DNA of 64,000 nt from Vanrija pseudolonga (Eukaryota; Basidiomycota; Tremellomycetes; Trichosporonales; Trichosporonaceae). The position numbers and the translations under genes are program-made. Positions within the stretch are counted from its first letter, which is position 1. Each line of letters opens with the position of its first letter. Of this stretch, positions 57,669 to 64,000 are shown in pieces. The notes beneath the pieces were generated by a model. It ran no database searches. It was not told where the DNA came from and saw nothing but the letters and a program-made list of their open reading frames with translations. The stretch is from contig NC_085855.1 of the NCBI RefSeq assembly GCF_020906515.1, positions 930,001 through 994,000 of the forward strand, written 5' to 3'.

Positions 57669-59351
57669 ATGGCTGATTCACAACAGATCAGGACTGCAGA
57701 GAGACATCTCACGCAGGCGCTAGAGTCTGACCAGAGGCTTGTGAGTAATCACCACCATGCGCTCGCTAAACCCACAGGTCACCTTTCGCGATGTTGCCCG
57801 CGAGCTGGGCTGCCATGTGCATCTTGCCAAAAAGTGAGCACCAGAGAGCTCACTCTGACTGACCTTCCCCACAGCCTGCTACTGCACTACCTCTCCACCC
57901 ACCCTGACGTCATTCCCACCTACCTGCTCTCCGGCCCCTTGCTCGCGACGTCCGCCGTTGCCCAGACTGATCTGACGAGGGCGGCGTCGCCCTCTGCGAC
58001 TGCGACCCAGTCTCTGGCCCACCTGTCGGCCACGCAAAAGATTCGTGTTGTGCACATGGACGAAATGAGTGAAGACGAGTGGAACTCGGAAGCCGAGGAG
58101 GAGGAGGAGCAGAAGGAGGAAGACTTCGAGGAGCTCGCTAGCGCCGAGGAGTCCATCAAGGTCGACGGTGACGACGCCTTGGACGACGTTGTGCCCAGGT
58201 GGGGCGTTGTCCTGGTCAACCAAGACAGTCTGGACGGTGAGTCGGTCCCTTGGACGACACTGACTTGCAGACAAGAAGAAGCTCTTCAGCGGCGAACAGC
58301 TCAGCGTCCACATCTACTCGTTGGCCCCAGCCCCTTTAAAGGTGCGCGTGTCTGTGACGTCCTGTCTAACCAGGTACAGGACCCTGCTCTTTATCTCGCC
58401 GCTTCGGCTGGCCTGCGTGCACACTCGAGCTACATTGACGCCGCGACATACGGCACAATCTCGGGAGTGTCTTTGGGCGCCAGCGGTCCGAAGCGCATGC
58501 GCGACGGTGGCCTTGACTCGATCGCCAAGAAGGCCGAGGTCAAGACTGAAGTCAAGCCTGAAGCCAAGGGCTCTGCTGTCAAGAAGGACGCCAAGAAGGA
58601 GGACAAAAAGTCTTTCTTCGCCAAGAAAGAGTCGCCTGCCGACAAGGAGGAGGCCAAGAGCAAGGAGCAGAAGAAGGTGAGTCTCTTGTCTCTCTTCCCT
58701 GTGTTCTTGTTCAGCCTGACCACTTGCGTTAGCCGCCTGCACCACCTCGTACACTGAAGAACAAGAGGCGGATCATCACCTCGGATGATGAAGACGACGA
58801 TGAGCCAGCGGGCGCGGGCTCCTCAAAATCTCCATCGAGGCCGCCTCCTCAATCCACGAAGCCCTCGCTCGAACCCACCTCGTCCATGGTCCGCGCCGAA
58901 GACCAGGCGGCAATGGAGGCCATGATGACCATGGATGTCGACTTTGACGACATTGAAGAGATATCAGAGCCAAAGGCCAAGGCCGCGCCTCGCGGGTCAA
59001 AGGGCACCGCCCGAAAACGGCGACAAGTCAAAAAGTCCAAGGTTGAGATGGATGACAAGGGCTACATGGGTGAGTTGTACCCACCAAAGCTCGGCTGACG
59101 GCCCAGTGACCAAGGATTACTACACCGACGAGTCGTACTCTGGATCTGACACGGATACGGACGCACCCAAGCCGACTTCCAAGCCCTCGTCAGTGGCACC
59201 ACAAGCGAAGAAGGAAGCACCAGCACGTGCAAGTGGAGGGGCCAAAGCTGCTGCGGCGCCTGCACGTCCAGCGCCTGCGCGTTCGACGGCGCCAAAGAAG
59301 CCAGCGCCGCTTGGACAGAGCAGCATTGCAGGCTTTTTCAAGAAGAAGTAG
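57669..59351 (+). CDS. DNA polymerase delta subunit 3 (POLD3/Cdc27/Pol32)
   Basis: This subunit links the polymerase delta B-subunit to PCNA and is needed for processive lagging-strand synthesis and break-induced replication. The spliced N-terminal winged-helix region has VTFRDVARELGCHVHLAKNLL and a conserved hydrophobic segment. A long acidic and lysine-rich disordered middle follows, with repeated EVKTEVKPEAK-like charged stretches. The C-terminus ends QSSIAGFFKKK, a canonical PCNA-interacting peptide (QxxIxxFF) placed at the very end as in Cdc27. About 490 residues. Five or more introns, one within the first 100 codons near 57741-57778. Overall similarity in this family is low; the PIP box and domain order carry the call. 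Confidence 0.88.
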
Positions 59352-60440
59352 ATTGGTCATGCGTGGTGGATGCAGCAGTGGTGGTGTGAGCAGTGGTGGT
59401 GTGAAGCAGTGCAAGCGGTTGTAGTGGATGCTGTGCTAATAAGTGAGATCGTAGCACGTAGCTGTGCTGCGGGTGGGTTGACTGGCTGATAATGTGCGGT
59501 GCATGTTTCTGGGTCGACCTTCTGTTACAATTTCGGCGACACCTTTCCCTGGAGGAACGGCGGGCTGCCGTACGGCGCTGCGGCGAGCGGGTGCAGCAAA
59601 TGACACTGACGGTGCGGGAGCCCGTCGTCGTACACTGGTACTTACACCGCCTACTAGGCTGGTCGCAATAGAGTCTCCGGGCAACCGGCCAGCCAGCCAG
59701 TCAGTCAGTCAGGCCCAAAAGTCAAAGCGCACGCGCCGCGCCGGGCAGCGCCACGCCGCCACGCCACGGGTCACCACCAGTCACACCCCATTCCCTCGTG
59801 CCTCGCGCCTTCGCGCCTGTTGCCTGTTGCCTGCCGTTTGCCGCTCCCCTCCACGCCACGCCTCTCCGCCTCCACCACAGTAGCAGCAGTAGCGGATCGA
59901 GCGCGACACGAGGCCAAGTGATCCGTCGCCGCCGCCGTCTGTAACCCGCCGCAGCCCACCCTCGCGCTCATTGCTGGTCTGGCTTCCTTTTGACACTCTG
60001 ACCACCACCAGACACGACGCAAACACGCGCCCGCCTGTTGTTGCTTGTTTGCACCGAGCCGACCCCGCGCGCGCACAGCACTGCGCCACACCACAACTAC
60101 ACAACACGCACCTCGGACCATCTCAACCCGGCGACAAGGTCAACGTTGATCGATCAGACTGCTGTGCACCCGCAGCGCTACTAGGATCGACCAGCGGACA
60201 CTCAACACCGACGACGCGTCGAGACATTGTGTGTGACCATTGGCCTGCCTGCCCGTCAATCATCTCATCACTCAACCTTGACAAGTCTACTACTACTCGC
60301 TAGTCGCCATATACCTCCTTTTGTTCGCACCGAGGTCACTTGCCCACCGGCCTGCAGCAACTCAGATCTATCCCTCCGTGAATCTCTTCTTCCTTTTGTT
60401 CTCCTCCTAGGTCAACCCCCCTCCAACCACCGCTGTCAAG
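59352..60440. other. Spacer and long CT-rich leader of chitin synthase
   Basis: About 1.09 kb. The left third is the POLD3 3' end. The right part (about 59700-60440) is rich in CCACC and CGCC repeats and passes into a pyrimidine-rich leader before the chitin synthase ATG. Fungal chitin synthase mRNAs often have long 5' UTRs. No gene seen. Confidence 0.6.
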
Positions 60441-63400
60441 ATGCAGCCCGGCGACATCTACCAGCCGCCCCCGGGCAGCCAGCCGCGACGTGACAACCCG
60501 TATGCGGCCCAACCCCCCCAACCGCCCGGACAGCCTGGCTTCCCACCTCCTCAGCCGCCCCTTCCGCACAGCTCGAGCCATCAGAGGATCGCCAGCAACC
60601 CGTTCAACCACCCGGCAGACAACCAACAGTGGGCGCCGCCCGCCCCTCCGCGCCCTCCCACCACAGACCCGCAATATAGACCTTCAACTGCCCAGAGCTA
60701 TCACTCGAGCAACGTTCACAACCCTCCCAACATCCCTCTTCAAAGAATGGACTCGCCATACAACCTGGGCGACCCCCGCTTAACGTCGCCGCCTCCCATG
60801 GGTGGGTCGCACACGGACCTCTCGTACCCTCCTCGTCAACAGCCGGGAGGTTATGGTCCGGCTGAGGACGACTATGGTGACGCGCAGCCCCTCCTGGGCC
60901 ACGCCTACCCCGACCCGCGTCTCGGCGGGCATGCCACCCCCTCCCCCCGCCCTTATCAGTTGACCGACAACGGCGCCACGCCGGGCCACGGCGACATGGG
61001 CATTCGCTTCGACCCCGCCACCCGCTTCAACGCGCCGCCGAGCGAGTCCCGCCCTTACAACGACGAGCCGGGCTCGAATCTCCACTATGGTCCTGTCCCC
61101 AACCGCGTGCTGCGCCGTAACCGTACGCAGAAGAAGGTCCAGTGAGTTGTGCTGTGCACCGCCCCGTGGCGCGTCATACTCGTGTTGACATTCCCCAGGC
61201 TCTTCCGCGGCCACCTCGTTCTCGATGTGGAGGTCCCCTCGCTTCTTCTGGACCAGAGCCTGATCAAGGAGGGCAACGAGTTTACCAAGATGCGCTACAC
61301 TGCCGTCACGTGTGACCCCAACGACTTTGTCGAGGACAAGTACACGCTCCGCCAGCGACTCTACGACCCTCCTCGTCAAACCGAGCTGTTCATTGTGAGC
61401 TCACGAGGTTGCTTTGGAAGCTGACACTTCAGGTTGTGACCATGTACAACGAAGACGACGTGCTCTTCTGCCGTACCATGAGAGGTATCATGCAGAACGT
61501 CGCACACCTGTGCAGCCGTTCTCGCAGTAAGACCTGGGGCCAGGACGGCTGGAAGAAGGTGGGCTAGTGGTGACCACACACGCTGACGTCAGGTCGTCGT
61601 GTGTATCGTTTCCGACGGTCGTGCCAAGATCAACCCGCGAACCCGGTCCGTGCTCGCCGCCCTCGGCGTGTACCAGGACGGCGTCGGTAAGAACATGGTC
61701 AACGGCAAGCCTGTGGTAGGTCCTGTGCCATTGGCGCGGTTCGCTCACTCGTAGACTGCCCACCTGTACGAGTACACGACGCAGCGTAAGTCCAACGCCT
61801 TGACACACACCTGACGCCAGTCTCGATTAGCTCCAGTGGAAAGATTGGACCAGGCGGCAACAACACGGTGCCGATTCAGCTCATCTTCTGTCTGAAGGAG
61901 AAGAACCAGAAGAAGGTTGGTCAAGCCGTGGAGCTTCATTGACACCCAGATTAACAGCCACCGCTGGTTCTTCAACGCGTTCGGCGACTGTCTTCGTCCA
62001 AAGTACGTACCAATTTCCGATTATCGCTGACCTCAGCGTCTGCGTCCTCCTTGATGTCGGAACTCAGCCCGGACCCAAGTCCATCTACCACTTGTGGAAG
62101 GCCTTTGACATCAACTCGTCTGTTGGTGGCGCATGTGGTGAAATCGTCGCACTCAAGGGCACGATGGGCATCAACTTGATCAACCCTCTCGTTGCCGCCC
62201 AGAACTTTGAGTACAAGATGTCCAACATTCTCGACAAGCCCCTCGAGTCGGTGTTCGGCTATATTACCGTGCTGTACGTGATGGGTGTGACGTTCAATGC
62301 TGATCCACAGGCCCGGTGCCTTCTCTGCATACCGTGTTGGTATCAGCGTCGTGTATACGAGTCCAAGTGCTAACGCCACAGTACATTGCGCTTCAAAACG
62401 ACGAGCGCGGACAAGGACCTCTCGAGAAGTACTTTTACGGAGAGACGATGCACGGCGCCGGCGCCGGTATCTTCAAGGCCAACATGTATCTGGCTGAAGG
62501 TAAGAGAGCCTCCTGCACGGACTCCAGCTGACTGTGCAGACCGTATTCTCTGCTGGGAGCTTGTCAGTAAACGTGGCAGCAAGTGGCTTCTTCACTACGT
62601 CAAGTCGTCGTACGCGACAACCGACGTTCCCGACGCTGTCCCCGAACTGGTATCCCAGCGTCGACGGTGGGTAGTCGATATTGGCCAGAAGCTGATGCCT
62701 CAGATGGCTTAACGGTTCCTTCTTCGCTGCAATTCACTCGATTGTTCACTTTGGTTACATTTACCGCTCCTCGTATGTTGGCGTCCGCACCTCAGTTCTG
62801 ACACCCAGACACAACTTTGGCCGCAAGTTCCTGCTCCACGTCGAGTTGATCTACCGTGAGTGCTGTGTCCACAACATCCACTGACCCTTGCAGAGATCAT
62901 CAGCAACGTCTTCGCATGGTTTGCCCTCGGCAACTTTTACATCGCCTTTGTTGTTCTCACGGTAGGCTTTCTATCAGAGGCCTGGACTAACGCCCAAGGA
63001 CTCAATGGACCCCTACGGCAAAGTGTTCCACATCCTCAACAAGCCACTCCACTATGCGTATATAGCGCTGCTGATGTTGTGTTTCATCCTTGCTCTTGGT
63101 AACAGGCCTCAAGGGTGCGTAGTCCCCCCGAAGGACAACTCTAACCACTCAGTTCCAAATGGGGTTACACACTTGCTATGGTCGGCTTTGCTCTGATAAC
63201 AGTCTACATGATCTTCTGTGCAGGTTGGTTATCCTCCGCAAGGGTGAAGCTCACGCCAGTCTTCCTCGCCATCAAGGGAGTTGAGGGCGTCAAGGAAAGC
63301 GGTGGTCTCAAGAACCCAAGTGCCATCTTTGGGTCAAAGATCTTTGCCAACATTGTCATCTCGTTGGCTGCCACCTACGGCTTGTACATTGTGTCCTCTA

Positions 63401-64000
63401 TCATCTCATTGGACCCCTGGCATCTGAGTGAGTGTTACTCGCGACGCGTCTAACCTTCCCAGTTACCTCCTTTATCCAATACCTTTTGGTGAGTGGTTCC
63501 TGCCGAGTTGGACTGACATTCCAGCTCGCTGCTTCCTACGTCAATGTGTTGAACGTTTACGCATTCTGCAACGTCCACGATGTTGTGAGTAGCTTGACTC
63601 GAAACCTCACCCGGTCTAACGTTATCAGTCGTGGGGAACCAAGGGCTCGGACAAGGCGTCTGAAGATCTCGGCGTCGTCAAGTCGGACGGCGGCGGCAAC
63701 GAGGTCGTTGTCGAGGTTCCGGTTGAGCAAAAGGACATCAATGCTACGTACCAGGAGGAACTGGCCATCCTGGCGTCCAAGCCTCCTCCTGAGTCGAGTG
63801 GCAGATCGGCCGATCAGAAGCAGGAAGACTACTACAAGAACTTCCGTACGAACGTGAGTAGGCTCGGCTACATCAGTGCTGACTGTCCCACAGGTCCTTC
63901 TGGCTTGGACCATGACCAACGCCCTCCTCGCCGGCATCATCCTGTACGTGCCAATCGCCCTTCTCCGCTGACCTCTCAGGGGCACAAACACCAATCTTGC
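60441..64000 (+). CDS. Chitin synthase, class I-III type (3' end beyond the window)
   Basis: A plasma-membrane GT2 enzyme that polymerises GlcNAc from UDP-GlcNAc (EC 2.4.1.16). The start [19 protein letters not shown] begins a disordered, proline-rich N-terminus of about 220 residues. The catalytic region follows: [32 protein letters not shown], the family block [39 protein letters not shown], and the [16 protein letters not shown] motif essential for activity. Multiple membrane segments come after (FVVLTDSMDP flanks, then [23 protein letters not shown] and [14 protein letters not shown]). The long N-terminus without a myosin head points to class I-III, not IV or V. Introns of about 40 to 60 nt are frequent. 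The last transmembrane part lies to the right of 64000, so the gene is partial here. Confidence 0.95.

Overview
The window is nuclear DNA of a basidiomycete yeast or yeast-like fungus. It is most like the Tremellomycetes, and Trichosporonales is my best guess from gene content and architecture; this is inference, not a database result. The DNA is GC-rich and genes are packed 25 to 600 bp apart on both strands. Nearly every gene is cut by many very short introns, commonly 36 to 60 nt, with GTRNGT-type donors, a CTGAC/CTAAC/TTGAC branch motif about 10 to 20 nt before the acceptor, and YAG acceptors. Gene limits below run from start to stop codon. UTRs are not placed.

Layout. 0.2-10.7 kb: dynamitin, a mitochondrial complex I assembly methyltransferase (NDUFAF7/MidA), RNA exonuclease REX3, an RBM25-like splicing factor and the WD40 protein Swd2. 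10.7-15.6 kb: a gene-poor, AT-richer island with two perfect hairpins, decayed Ty1/copia fragments in opposite orientations, a tandem repeat and an unidentified spliced 3' gene end. 15.6-19.7 kb: an intronless oleate hydratase, then a gene split into seven exons that encodes a LigD-type 3'-phosphoesterase domain. 20-31.5 kb: HMG-CoA lyase, a SAM methyltransferase, a HIT hydrolase, Ddi1, WRAP73, Gid8, TANGO2 and ribosomal protein uL23. 32.9-46.4 kb: a PP2C phosphatase, long-chain acyl-CoA synthetase, a DDT/PHD chromatin protein, SUMO and CTP synthase. 47-52.6 kb: a type II membrane protein that may be a glycosyltransferase, and an unrecognised zinc-binding protein. 55.5-64 kb: enolase, the POLD3/Cdc27 subunit of DNA polymerase delta, and a chitin synthase that runs off the right edge.

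Functional links are those of an ordinary core genome: lipid activation and breakdown (acyl-CoA synthetase, HMG-CoA lyase, oleate hydratase), DNA replication and repair (POLD3, LigD-type phosphoesterase, CTP synthase), ubiquitin and SUMO pathways (Ddi1, Gid8, SUMO), RNA processing (RBM25, REX3, Swd2) and cell-wall synthesis (chitin synthase). I found no operon-like system.

The most unusual signals are four. Constitutive microexons, down to 6 and 7 nt, fall inside catalytic motifs. Enolase has an apparent AT-AC intron whose other signals look like the major (U2) class. The oleate hydratase is intronless among intron-rich neighbours. The phosphoesterase gene becomes visible only when seven short exons are joined.
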